Positions 1 to 7,848 of a stretch of 10,282 nucleotides of DNA are shown piece by piece. Below the pieces are notes generated by a model that was not told where the DNA came from, did no database searches, and saw nothing but the letters and a program-made list of their open reading frames with translations. How positions within the stretch are numbered: the first letter of the stretch is position 1; each line of letters opens with the position of its first letter. Source of the stretch: Tritrichomonas foetus (Eukaryota > Parabasalia > Tritrichomonadida > Tritrichomonadidae); NCBI GenBank assembly GCA_001839685.1, contig MLAK01000023.1, positions 3,890 through 14,171 of the forward strand, read 5' to 3'. The translations under genes and the position numbers were made by a program.

Positions 1-69
1 TCTAATGAACCAATTGTATTCAACTCACACAAAATCATGAACATTCTTATTAATAAAGAAGGAAATTGA
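1..69 (+). CDS. possible 3' end of an unknown plus-strand gene
   Basis: The first frame is open from the window edge to a TGA at 67-69, giving 22 codons that read SNEPIVFNSHKIMNILINKE then GN. The residue mix resembles protein rather than translated AT-rich spacer, but the piece is too short to prove coding. No TAAA polyadenylation motif overlaps the stop, unlike the peptidase gene in this window. It may equally be a decayed remnant or chance. I do not recognise a family. Confidence 0.18.
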   Translation, partial: SNEPIVFNSHKIMNILINKEGN

Positions 70-623
70 ATTTAATTCTGAAATTATTTGAGAATCTTAT
101 TTTTTGGGCATAATTTTTTTTTCTTTCTTAAAATCCTTTTGAAGGAGCTTATCCATGTAAATACTCTCAAAAATCAAGGATATGTCGCATATGTGTGGGA
201 AAAAAGTAGATTTTCATTTTCAATGGAATAGACGATTATAATGTATTCAAAACAAAAAGTATTTCTAAAAAAATTGCTTTTTTTATTAAATCGAAGAATA
301 TCTCAAAAATAAAAAGACAAAATCTTTTAATATTTTGGNTATATTATTTTTTAATNATGCNAATTATATGGAGAAAATATAAATAAAATCATAAGCGTAG
401 AAGCATAGGTTGTGTACTTTTCATAAAACATCTTTATCCAATTGAGTTTCTGCATGTAATGATAAACAGTTGCATTTTCCCATTAAAATTCACATATAAA
501 TACGTAGCAACAATATAATAATTATATATATCTTCCAGTTGGGGATACTTAAAAACCCAATTTTAATAAAGTTTATTCCGTCATAATCGTCATCTATCAA
601 AAATCGTTAGTAGTCAATTTAGA
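70..623. other. AT-rich intergenic spacer
   Basis: No coding frame of convincing length or composition was seen on either strand. The plus strand has a TCATTTT directly before an ATG at 223, but that frame is only ATG-GAA-TAG. A further ATG at 241 opens 23 lysine- and leucine-rich codons that look like translated A/T runs. No tRNA-like or rRNA-like sequence was seen. Confidence 0.5.
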
Positions 624-721
624 TCATTCATAGGGATGCTAACAACATGACGTCGAGTTTTCGGAACTATGAAAAAATAATTGATGATGGAATCTTCATT
701 TCTCATGATGATACCATTTAA
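624..721 (+). other. possible initiator plus short reading frame (orphan gene start)
   Basis: Two overlapping matches to the trichomonad initiator (TCA, pyrimidine, A/T) occur at 624-628 (TCATT) and 628-632 (TCATA). The ATG at 647 follows by 15 to 21 bases, within the usual short leader range. The frame reads MTSSFRNYEKIIDDGIFISH then DDTI and stops at TAA 719-721, giving 24 residues. A second ATG at 636 overlaps it out of frame and stops at once. It may be the surviving head of a truncated gene, because the sequence after 721 is non-coding spacer. No family is recognised, and chance is a serious alternative. Confidence 0.2.
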
Positions 722-840
722 CTGATTTTTCAGGTTTACCAGCTATAATATAACTATCCATTATTACATTAAAAGCGTGATATATATAATAAGAGAAAAT
801 TAGTTTTTCCATTTAAGAAAAAGATTATTGTTTATTATTG

Positions 841-844
841 TTTA
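841..844 (-). terminator. TAAA polyadenylation signal overlapping the stop codon
   Basis: On the minus strand the peptidase stop TAA is followed by A, giving TAAA. In Trichomonas vaginalis a UAAA tetranucleotide that includes the stop codon is known as the core polyadenylation signal. Downstream on the same strand come two near-copies of AACAATAAT (about 823-841) and then a T-rich stretch, compatible with a cleavage site 10-30 bases away. That the signal is used is inferred from position and sequence only. Confidence 0.55.
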
Positions 845-3625
845 GCTTCGCTTCTTCCATATTATAAATATAACAACTGCAACAATAACAACAACAACAG
901 CCACAACAACACCAATAATGATTGGAGTCATATTTTTGGAATTCATTTGAATTTCAAAATTCGCATCTTGAACGTTATTATTGAAAATTGCAACACAAGC
1001 TTGTTTATTTGATGATGATATTGTAATTGTAGATGAAGAAAAAGATGATATATAGGCTTGGTTTTCATAGTCAGAAAGAGATGAATGGCATTTCGTAGAA
1101 ACGTAGAATTCTTCATAACCACCTGATAATATGAAGGTTTTAACTCTAATTCTCATTTTCTCATCAGTAGATTTAATGATAACTCTCTTAATTTCATGTG
1201 GNTTAAGAGTATATTCACCTAAACCTTCAGAAACTTCAATTTGACAATGATGACCAACATGTTTCGCATCACATTTACATCGTCCATTTTCACATGTTGN
1301 GCATCCACATTCTTCTGTTTTAGTGAATGTTAAATATTGATCATCAATGNCACCACTAGCAACAACTGAAAATGCTTGACTTGATGTACCAATCCCATCA
1401 CAATAAACATGAATTTGATATTCTCCAGCAGCTGGTGAATCAATAATAACTTTTTCATTTGTTGATAAATGTTGGGAATCTTTGTTCCATAAATGATCAC
1501 CATATAAAAATTCACCACTTGGTGTCTTAACAACAAGATCAAGATCATTTGTCAACAAATATGGTGAATCTACATTTAATTGTGGATCCAAATATGAAAG
1601 AGTAACTTGGAGTGGCCTTGTTGAATTTTTAACAGTGAGTTTAGTAGAAACATGGCCACCAATATCAATAGAAGCATTTTTAGAAAGTGCAACACCAAAT
1701 TGTTGATCAACTGGAAGAATAGTTGAAAGATCAACAACACCATGTCCTAAGAAAATATCAGGTGTTTTCGATTTTGTTGGATGTTTCGCTGAATTAATCA
1801 TTAATGCACGCAGTGTTGATGAATTAAGATCAACTTTTTCACCATTTTTCCATCTTCCAGAGGCGAAGTAATTCCTTACAAGAGCAGAAGCACCTGCAGC
1901 ATTTGGTGTAGACATTGATGTTCCTTGCATAAATGCAAAATCTCTTCCACTATCATTTCTACAGCCATGATCAATGATACTGTTTGCTCTTGATCCTGCA
2001 CTAATGATTTTTGTCCCTGGTGTAACAATATCTGGTTTCATAATTCCTTTATAGCCTGGTCCAGTAGAAGAATATGGTGCGTGTGCAATTGTTTTATTCA
2101 TTAAAATTGGTGTGGTATCAGTTAAATTAACTTTCTTGGATGATTTTAGATAGTTTTCTATGTTTGTTCGATCAAATAATGCATAAACGCCAAGTGTTGA
2201 ACCAACATCAGAGCAACTAAGTGATTGGAAGTCAGCTTGATTATCGCTATAAAGGATAGAAATATATGGATTCGAAATTAATTCACATATATCATTTTTA
2301 TGTTTTGCCATATCAAATGCAACAATATCAGAATTGCTTCCTGGAACACCTAAAGATCCTGTAAACCATGGGCTTATTGAAATTAAAGCTGTCATAGTTA
2401 ACTTTGGTAGATCTGATTGATCAACTAATGTTAATTCAGCAATTTGATGTTCAGCATAGAAAGAATCAATTGCACCAACTGTTAAAACGTTTTTAGAACC
2501 TCCNGGATCAGCAACAGANAAATTTCCNTCTGTGTATNCATTGCCTGCNGCGAAAAGAATCAAAATATCTGGTACTGATGCTGCTNCTNCGCCCCACAGT
2601 GCATTTNCTNGGGGTGAATAGCCAGAATATCCCCAACTATTCGTAGATATTTTGGAATTATAAGTTGTCATTATACTAGTCACTTCTTCTGGAGTAATTT
2701 TGTTAAAATGACCTCCATATATAATTTTTGCTCCTGGGGCAATACCGTTAAATAAATGTGTGCCATTGCCTGTATTAGTACATGAGCTATTTCCTGCAGC
2801 TATTCCTGCAACATGAGTACCATGTTCAAAAGTTTCTAATTCCTTAATATAATTATCTAAGCTACCTTGATAATTATAATAAACTAATTTACGATGATTT
2901 TTTAATTCTTTATTGAATTCTACTTTAACATCTGTATCGTAAAACATGGCATGATGAATATCAATGAGTGTATCAACAACTGTAATAATTTCACCTGTTC
3001 CATTTATACCTTTATTTTCAAAATATCGTTCTGTATGATAAATTCCTGATTGATTATCAAGTGTTGCTGTTTGTGTGTTCTTCTGAGTGAATCCAGCTAT
3101 TAAATTATTAAGTGCATGTGGTTGTTGATAGGTGGTGATTGATAAAACTTCATGATTCTTTGCAAGAGTTTGAAGTGCTTTTTGTTGNACTTTTTTGTCA
3201 ATTGATACAAGAACAGAGTTATTACTGTATTTCCTTATCACTGTGTAATAGTCATTATTTGGTAAACTTAAATCGNAAACTCCGCTGACCAAAAATAGTT
3301 CTGCTGCTTCAAGTGGAACACCTTCNGAAAAGATTTTATCTTCCCATGGAATCNTTTTGTAAAATGAAATGTTCGCATATTTTTGAATTTCCTTTTGACT
3401 TAAATAAACTTGATAAGTATTCTTTATGATTGTTTGTGTANCGTCAAACTCATTCTGTGGCTTTTGGAAGAAATGAATGAAATACCAATTTTTTTCGTCA
3501 GCTTGAATGGATTTGAATGAAATCATTGGTTGTTTNCCCAAAACATATGAGCGCTTTCGTGCTGTAGAAAACTTGTATTTGTCTTCTGATGTGAAGGCAA
3601 AGAAGGTGAGCAAATAAAATAACAT
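842..3625 (-). CDS. membrane-anchored subtilisin-like serine peptidase (family S8)
   Basis: This is a secreted or cell-surface endopeptidase of 927 residues. Residues 1-13 are a short hydrophobic signal peptide and about 20-200 are propeptide-like. The catalytic domain carries Asp218 (VVDTLID), His268 (EHGTHVAG), oxyanion Asn362 (AGN) and Ser570 (GTSMSTP). About 130 residues (390-520) are inserted between Asn and Ser, possibly a protease-associated domain. Residues 650-758 form a beta-sandwich with LTNDLDLVVKTPSGE, as in KP-43-like S8 enzymes. Residues 773-794 are an EGF-like cluster (CGC, TCENGRCKC, C). Residues 901-923 are a valine-rich transmembrane helix followed by KKRS, so most of the protein should face outside. 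The start is set by an initiator six bases upstream. Several codons contain N, but X359 (GCN) must be Ala and X374 (CCN) must be Pro, restoring the usual AAGN and ADPGGSKNVLTVGA motifs. No member name is assigned. Confidence 0.93.
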   Translation of the reverse strand: MLFYLLTFFAFTSEDKYKFSTARKRSYVLXKQPMISFKSIQADEKNWYFIHFFQKPQNEFDXTQTIIKNTYQVYLSQKEIQKYANISFYKXIPWEDKIFXEGVPLEAAELFLVSGVXDLSLPNNDYYTVIRKYSNNSVLVSIDKKXQQKALQTLAKNHEVLSITTYQQPHALNNLIAGFTQKNTQTATLDNQSGIYHTERYFENKGINGTGEIITVVDTLIDIHHAMFYDTDVKVEFNKELKNHRKLVYYNYQGSLDNYIKELETFEHGTHVAGIAAGNSSCTNTGNGTHLFNGIAPGAKIIYGGHFNKITPEEVTSIMTTYNSKISTNSWGYSGYSPXXNALWGXXAASVPDILILFXAGNXYTXGNXSVADXGGSKNVLTVGAIDSFYAEHQIAELTLVDQSDLPKLTMTALISISPWFTGSLGVPGSNSDIVAFDMAKHKNDICELISNPYISILYSDNQADFQSLSCSDVGSTLGVYALFDRTNIENYLKSSKKVNLTDTTPILMNKTIAHAPYSSTGPGYKGIMKPDIVTPGTKIISAGSRANSIIDHGCRNDSGRDFAFMQGTSMSTPNAAGASALVRNYFASGRWKNGEKVDLNSSTLRALMINSAKHPTKSKTPDIFLGHGVVDLSTILPVDQQFGVALSKNASIDIGGHVSTKLTVKNSTRPLQVTLSYLDPQLNVDSPYLLTNDLDLVVKTPSGEFLYGDHLWNKDSQHLSTNEKVIIDSPAAGEYQIHVYCDGIGTSSQAFSVVASGXIDDQYLTFTKTEECGCXTCENGRCKCDAKHVGHHCQIEVSEGLGEYTLXPHEIKRVIIKSTDEKMRIRVKTFILSGGYEEFYVSTKCHSSLSDYENQAYISSFSSSTITISSSNKQACVAIFNNNVQDANFEIQMNSKNMTPIIIGVVVAVVVVIVAVVIFIIWKKRS

Positions 3626-3628
3626 TGA

Positions 3629-3633
3629 AATGA
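3629..3633 (-). promoter_or_regulatory. trichomonad initiator (Inr) of the subtilisin gene
   Basis: Reading the minus strand into the gene gives TATCATTTCA then ATG. TCATT fits the known Trichomonas vaginalis initiator TCA, pyrimidine, A/T, with transcription starting at the A (position 3631). The leader would be six bases, typical of that organism. This supports the chosen start codon and expression from this site. No TATA box is expected. Confidence 0.65.
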
Positions 3634-3634
3634 T

Positions 3635-4353
3635 AAAAATTGTGGAGTTTTGTATGATGCTTCAATTGACATTCAAATCTGTGTCTGAATTTCAGTGATT
3701 CATCCCATAACAGGCCAATATTTTGGCCTTCAGCCTCTCAATACCAAGCGGTTGAAAAAGTGTGTGGGATGGAAATACACTTTTACATTGAAAAAAAAAG
3801 ATGATTTTTCACTTTTTCAATATAAAAGAATGATTTTTCTATCCATACATCCCTTACATTGATGCGCAAGAAATATCCATCTAAATCATCATGAAATATG
3901 ATTTTTACGTAAAATGTGATCAGAGGAACTGGCCTTTTTGTGACCACTTAATCATCAATTATCCAACATTATATTTTCCCGGTAATTCTCGAATTATGAT
4001 ATTGATTTCATTACTTATGTTTTATTATGATGAGTTTGGGATGATTGTATGAATTGACTATTGTATGAATTTTATAATCGAAATTCACCTATTTGGGTCT
4101 GGATCAATCGAAAAAACGTTTGAATAAAGCTTGGCATAATTATATTTTGTTGTTCTTTTTTATTTTAAGAAGGAATTTCATCATTTATTCTGAAAAGAAA
4201 TTAGAATTAGAGTTATTAGATATACTTGTTTTGTGATAATATTTTTATTTAACATGTTGTTTTTGACTTTCTTCAGTTTTTTGAGCAGTTTATTAGGGTT
4301 TCGTGATTCCTAAATCTATAGCAGGGTTCTATTTACTTCTCTTATTCTTTCTT
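3635..4353. other. intergenic region upstream of the peptidase gene
   Basis: This is mostly AT-rich spacer. It contains a small hairpin at 3712-3729, about 90 bases upstream of the peptidase ATG. A plus-strand frame of 53 codons runs from ATG 3891 to TGA 4050-4052 (starts MKYDFYVKCDQRNWPFCDHL). It has an earlier stop just upstream and no clear initiator, since TCATC lacks the A/T. It resembles no family I know and is treated as probably non-coding. Confidence 0.4.
3712..3729. repeat. short perfect inverted repeat with a GC-rich stem
   Basis: AGGCCAA and TTGGCCT flank the four-base loop TATT, forming a 7-bp stem. It stands out because the surrounding DNA is poor in G and C. It lies about 90 bases upstream of the peptidase start codon, so it could be a protein-binding site for that promoter. 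Function is unproven. Confidence 0.5.
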
Positions 4354-4590
4354 ATAATTCTTTCTTTGATTTCTTCATTCTAATCCTTTACTTTAATCTT
4401 TTATTTTAATCCTTTACTTTAATCCTTTCTTTCAATCTTTTCTTTGTTTCTGTATTTGATTGCCCTTTTTTATTTCTCCTAGTTCATTCTACTAATTTTT
4501 TCTACTAATACTTTCTACTAATTTTCTACTTTTTCTTGCTACTATTTCTTTATATTTTTACTTTCTACTAATTATTTCTATTTGTTCTTT
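4354..4590. repeat. degenerate T-rich minisatellite, period about 13 bp
   Basis: The left part repeats a unit close to TAATCCTTTACTT. Unit starts fall near 4354, 4368, 4381, 4394, 4408, 4420 and 4433. The right part repeats TTCTACTAAT cores starting near 4487, 4500, 4513, 4537 and 4563. Spacings are 12-14 bp or multiples of 13. The plus strand is almost purely C, T and A. No gene is visible here. Confidence 0.6.
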
Positions 4591-4765
4591 CCCTCTTTTC
4601 AATTTCCTTGGAGGTTTTCAATGTACTTTTTAATTTTCATAATCCACGATTATCTCTTCACATGATACAACCATTCAATGAAAATGATTCTAAAAATTTT
4701 AATATGATTGCAAACATAAAATTATACAAAATAAAAATTATATCAAATAAATAAACAAATGAAAC

Positions 4766-4769
4766 TTTA
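4766..4769 (-). terminator. possible TAAA polyadenylation signal of a decayed gene
   Basis: On the minus strand the inferred last stop of the decayed gene (TAA, 4771-4773) is followed by G and then TAAA. It matches the trichomonad UAAA signal in type and approximate place, but does not overlap the stop as it does in the peptidase gene. In such A/T-rich DNA the motif is frequent by chance. Confidence 0.25.
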
Positions 4770-4770
4770 C

Positions 4771-5524
4771 TTATACAAAAGGCCATTTAAAAAAAATTAA
4801 ACATTCTTCACTTAGGTCCATTCTGCTCAACATTGTTGGGAAAGATTCAAATTGTACAGGGTCAAAAAATTTTGACTCAAAATCTGTATTATTGAGCTTT
4901 TTTCAAGTATAGACACGATACTATCAACAATATCATCTGATGAATTTGACATAATTGTGTCAATTGCCAATGAAACAAATGTTTCGTCAGAAAAGATAGA
5001 GAGCAGAATTTTTTGAACATTTCTTTCCAAGTTTTCACAAAAGTTCGTAAACAAACTTAATAAAATGAATAATTTAGCTCTAACTTTCATTTTATTAATT
5101 CTTTCATGTTTATTAATTATTTCATGTTGACATTGAATTCTTTAATATCGAAATTTTATAGAAAATAAAGAGAAGATTTACATGCTCATGCCTACTTTAA
5201 TTTTCTGTGAACATATTTCGTTTTCTTTTGCTAATCATTGATTTTCATTATGAAAGGAAAAATTGGTGATCAAAACGATTTCAATCTGCTTATTTTGGTG
5301 GATCTTGTGTTTGTGATTGATGAGCTCTTCTTCTAGCTGTCAAAATCTGTGAAAAAAGTCGAAATTTGAGTTTTGCTAAAAGAGATTCACATTCCTTCTG
5401 AGTACGAAAATGAATAGGAATGTACAGAGGGGAAAAAGCCAATTCTCATAATTTTTGGATCACTGATGTAGTATTGTGAAACAGCTTTGAAGAATTTGCA
5501 TTGATCCCATAAAGTAACTTTTAT
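4771..5524 (-). pseudogene. frameshifted remnant of a helical protein, possibly Myb/SANT-like at its start
   Basis: Several open segments follow each other on one strand in shifting frames. At 5524-5387, 45 codons include TLWDQCKFFKAVSQYY. At 5445-5290, 51 codons include FRTQKECESLLAKLK and a basic tail ARRRAHQSQTQDPPK with TAA. The two join at a T5C4 run in minus-strand GGCTTTTTCCCC. At 5141-4827 is a helical stretch with SDETFVSLAIDTIMSNSSDD. Past a six-T run near 4868 another frame continues FDPVQFESFPTMLSRMDLSE to TAA at 4771-4773. The spacing of W, FF/AVSQYY and FRTxKEC resembles a Myb/SANT repeat, a family abundant in trichomonads, but this is tentative. The 5290 stop may instead end one small gene, leaving 5141-4771 as another. 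No start codon or initiator was found for the first segment. Confidence 0.42.
5091..5126 (-). repeat. 18-bp tandem duplication, in frame in the helical remnant
   Basis: Two 18-bp copies (5091-5108 and 5109-5126) differ at one base. On the minus strand they translate in the frame of the helical segment as HEIINK then HERINK, directly before MKVRAKLF. The 6-codon length keeps the frame, unlike the 13- and 17-bp duplications further right. It either extends a coiled-coil-like stretch or lies just upstream of the first ATG (5090). Confidence 0.6.
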
Positions 5525-5527
5525 CTA

Positions 5528-5699
5528 GAAAAAATATCAACTTTATTATAGAAAAAAATTAATATTAATTATTCAATTTGACAAAATACTTGTTATAATT
5601 ACAAATCAGTCTGCTTTGTCCAAGGATATGTGAAAGTATCGATGGTTTCCAAGAATGTAAATCAAAAAATACTTTGTTTTATCTTAAATTTTCGTGAAA
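5528..5699. other. AT-rich stretch between two decayed genes
   Basis: No frame with a convincing protein signature was found. It could hold the lost beginning of the helical pseudogene or the lost end of the beta-helix pseudogene, since both lie on the minus strand. No initiator followed by an ATG was identified, and no trichomonad intron signals were seen. Confidence 0.35.
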
Positions 5700-5883
5700 T
5701 TCATATGCGAAAATGTAAAATNTCAATCTTCATCAGATGAAGAGAATTGATTGTATATTGTGNTGGTATAGGATATTGACTTCCACTAAAAGTCCTTTAA
5801 TTTCTGAATTCAGAATTTCCATTTTTCCATCAGTTTTAATAAAAATACTCCATGCTTATCATTTGGTGATTTAAATTGTATGA

Positions 5884-5913
5884 CATTATTTTCAAACATT
5901 ATTTTCAAACATT
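5884..5913. repeat. 13-bp tandem duplication that breaks the beta-helix frame
   Basis: Two exact copies of CATTATTTTCAAA (5884-5896, 5897-5909) are followed by a partial third, CATT. On the minus strand the upstream frame (EGNSMFENNV) runs into TGA at 5892-5894 inside the duplication. The frame that continues after it (VIQFKSPNDKHGV) is offset by exactly the 13-bp copy. This is a directly visible disabling event in the pseudogene. Confidence 0.75.
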
Positions 5914-6014
5914 GAGTTGCCTTCCAAGAAAATATAATATACATTTTCATCACAATCAGTGAAATGACATTTNTGGATATGTGCATTTTCAATTCCATCA
6001 TGAATAGCACTTCC
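5892..6014 (-). pseudogene. beta-helix segment GSAIHDG...KCHFTDC
   Basis: This stretch has 40 codons followed by TGA. It reads GSAIHDGIENAHI, one ambiguous residue, KCHFTDCDENVYYIFLEGNS and MFENNV. The GxAI opening and KCxFTDC core look like one rung of a right-handed beta-helix. It ends in the 13-bp duplication and resumes in another frame to a stop at 5810-5812. It is part of the large decayed gene. Confidence 0.5.
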
Positions 6015-6213
6015 TTAAGATGGATTATTAGATAACAGACACTTAAATATTTCTTTCATTAATAAATGAACAATCAAAAATTTCAGAGTTTTTTGGTGAT
6101 TCAAATAAAACTGCAGTGAATGAAATGTAATATCATGAATCATTAGATTTGAACTTTCNGTTTCAATAGCATTCTTATCTATTATTTCTAGTAAATTGAC
6201 AATTTCCTGGAAT

Positions 6214-6459
6214 TTATACTGTTGTTTCTTNTCNTTCAATAAAATAAATTGTTGCTACATTATAAGCATTGTTTGCATCAAAAATACAATTGGTAATTAC
6301 GCGTGTTTCCATTGTTATTGCACGTGACACATTGTCATCAGGATTNAAATGAATTGCTCCTTCTTTATCAATTAAGGTTTGATTGTTTNTGAAGATACAA
6401 TCATCAATTAGACATGTGTAATTTGTGGATATTGATAATACACCTCCTTCAAACTCTGA
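6214..6459 (-). pseudogene. best preserved beta-helix segment of the decayed gene
   Basis: This segment is open for 81 codons between a TAA at 6460-6462 and a TAA at 6214-6216. Readable parts are EGGVLSISTNYTCLIDDCIF, NNQTLIDKEGAIH, DNVSRAITMETRVITNCIFD and ANNAYNVATIYFIE. Two rungs are visible: GGVLSI...DDCIFxNN and GAIH...TNCIFDANNA, about 45 residues apart. It has no start codon, so it would be missed by an ATG-based gene finder. Three N bases lie in its coding part. Confidence 0.5.
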
Positions 6460-7793
6460 TTAATTGCTAATAAATCAAAAATTATTTATATAATGTTGTA
6501 TTTTATATGAAATTGGTTCAAATACAACNAATAAACCTTCNTATATTCAATTTTGATTATTCATTTGAACAANTTCCAGCATAGTTTGATTCAAATTAAC
6601 AGAATATAAATGTTACATTCGCTTTTTAGTGATTGATTTGCTAATATATACATGGCCATCAATAATATATGGTCAATTATATAAAAAGGTGATTCATTTA
6701 AACNTAAATTAAAGACAACAGTATCATCACAGATTGGAGAATCATTAATACCATTTTGGAAAATTAAATAAGATTCGGTGTTTTCAACTGTAATAGTTAT
6801 GTTATGTTCAAATGAACCTTGTATAGAATTCGAATTAGTGATATTATATTTTGTAATTGTGTGGTCACCTTTGGTTTTTACACAAGTGNAATTAACAAAT
6901 CTTTCAATTATTGAGTATGATTGTTAAATATATATTTTTTATTGTCAATATAGTTAATCACTCAGTTGCTATGTGTAAAACAATTCGAAAAAAATGCAAT
7001 TTCCGATAAATGAATTTTAACTGGATTGGAAACTTTTATACCACCTTTGAGAGAAATTGCAAGGGACAATATAAAATCATCAGATGGTGTATACATTAAG
7101 CCAGAAATTATAAGCACATTGCACTTCATTATTGATAATAGATAGCGGTTTAATAAAGAAAAATGCTTATGATCCTCTGTGTGAATCAACTTTTTCAAAA
7201 ATACGATTGTTTGTCTTGAGGGAATTGAAGTCAATCAGCATTTTGACAGTTTTGGAACAAAACATTCGTAGATTTAATTTCAATATAATTCATGGAACTT
7301 TTGTTTTGTAAGACTAACAAGATCATGAAAGAAATTGTTTATCCATTAGTTCTTGAAACAATTGACAGAAACCAGTAACAGTAGTATCACATCTATAATC
7401 CACAACTGCCTTCATAAACAACATCAAGCGAGAAATTAATAAAATTATATATTTATCTGTCATATGTTATTGGATTACCTCGAGCTAAGATTTCAAGAAA
7501 TTCCTGCTTGTTGTTAGTCATTTCAAATTGTAAAAATAAAAAAGATGATTCAACTGTACATGCTCAATAAATCGCTCTTCCATTTGGATATTCATATTTA
7601 TCAAATGAAAAATGATCTAATTTATCATATTCTTTAAAAAAAATCATCGAATAAATTTTTCATGATATGAATAACATAAATATATTTCTCAATTCTAATT
7701 GTCTTTTTGGATCACTATTTAATCTTTCATTCAAATAAAGTTCGTACTCTGTAATTATAATAATGAAATATGAGAATTAAAATAAATAGCTTC

Positions 7794-7848
7794 ATCAATT
7801 CAATCACTTGGTAGTATTTACTCTACCATGTTTGCTGATTGAATTGAT
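7794..7848. repeat. nested inverted repeat (13-bp perfect arms)
   Basis: ATCAATTCAATCA at 7794-7806 is the exact reverse complement of 7836-7848. Inside lies a second pair, TGGTAG at 7809-7814 and CTACCA at 7823-7828, with an 8-base loop. The whole forms a two-stage hairpin of 55 nt. It sits in a poorly preserved part of the pseudogene where frames are stop-rich, so it may be inserted rather than ancestral sequence. Confidence 0.7.

Noticed and set aside
1330..1548. 72-codon open frame overlapping the peptidase gene
   Set aside because: It lies wholly inside the well-supported subtilisin gene in another frame; its composition looks like a shadow of the beta-sandwich coding sequence.
3891..4052. 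53-codon plus-strand frame in the peptidase upstream region
   Set aside because: There is no clear initiator, no recognisable domain and a stop just upstream; this length is expected by chance.
4354..4590. CRISPR-like or regulatory array
   Set aside because: Units are contiguous, degenerate and low complexity with no unique spacers; a minisatellite explains them.
5810..6010. 66-codon frame starting with ATG, as an intact small gene
   Set aside because: Its first half is an out-of-frame reading of the GSAIHDG/KCHFTDC segment. Only the part after the 13-bp duplication matches the beta-helix frame.
6015..6239. 74-codon frame as an intact gene
   Set aside because: It bridges parts of different beta-helix segments in the wrong frame; neighbouring frames give better protein patterns (TNCIFD, DCSFINE).
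6962..7234. 90-codon frame as a complete small protein
   Set aside because: It fits as one segment (GGIKVSNPVKIHLSE) of the long decayed gene, with coding-like sequence on both sides and no initiator before its ATG.
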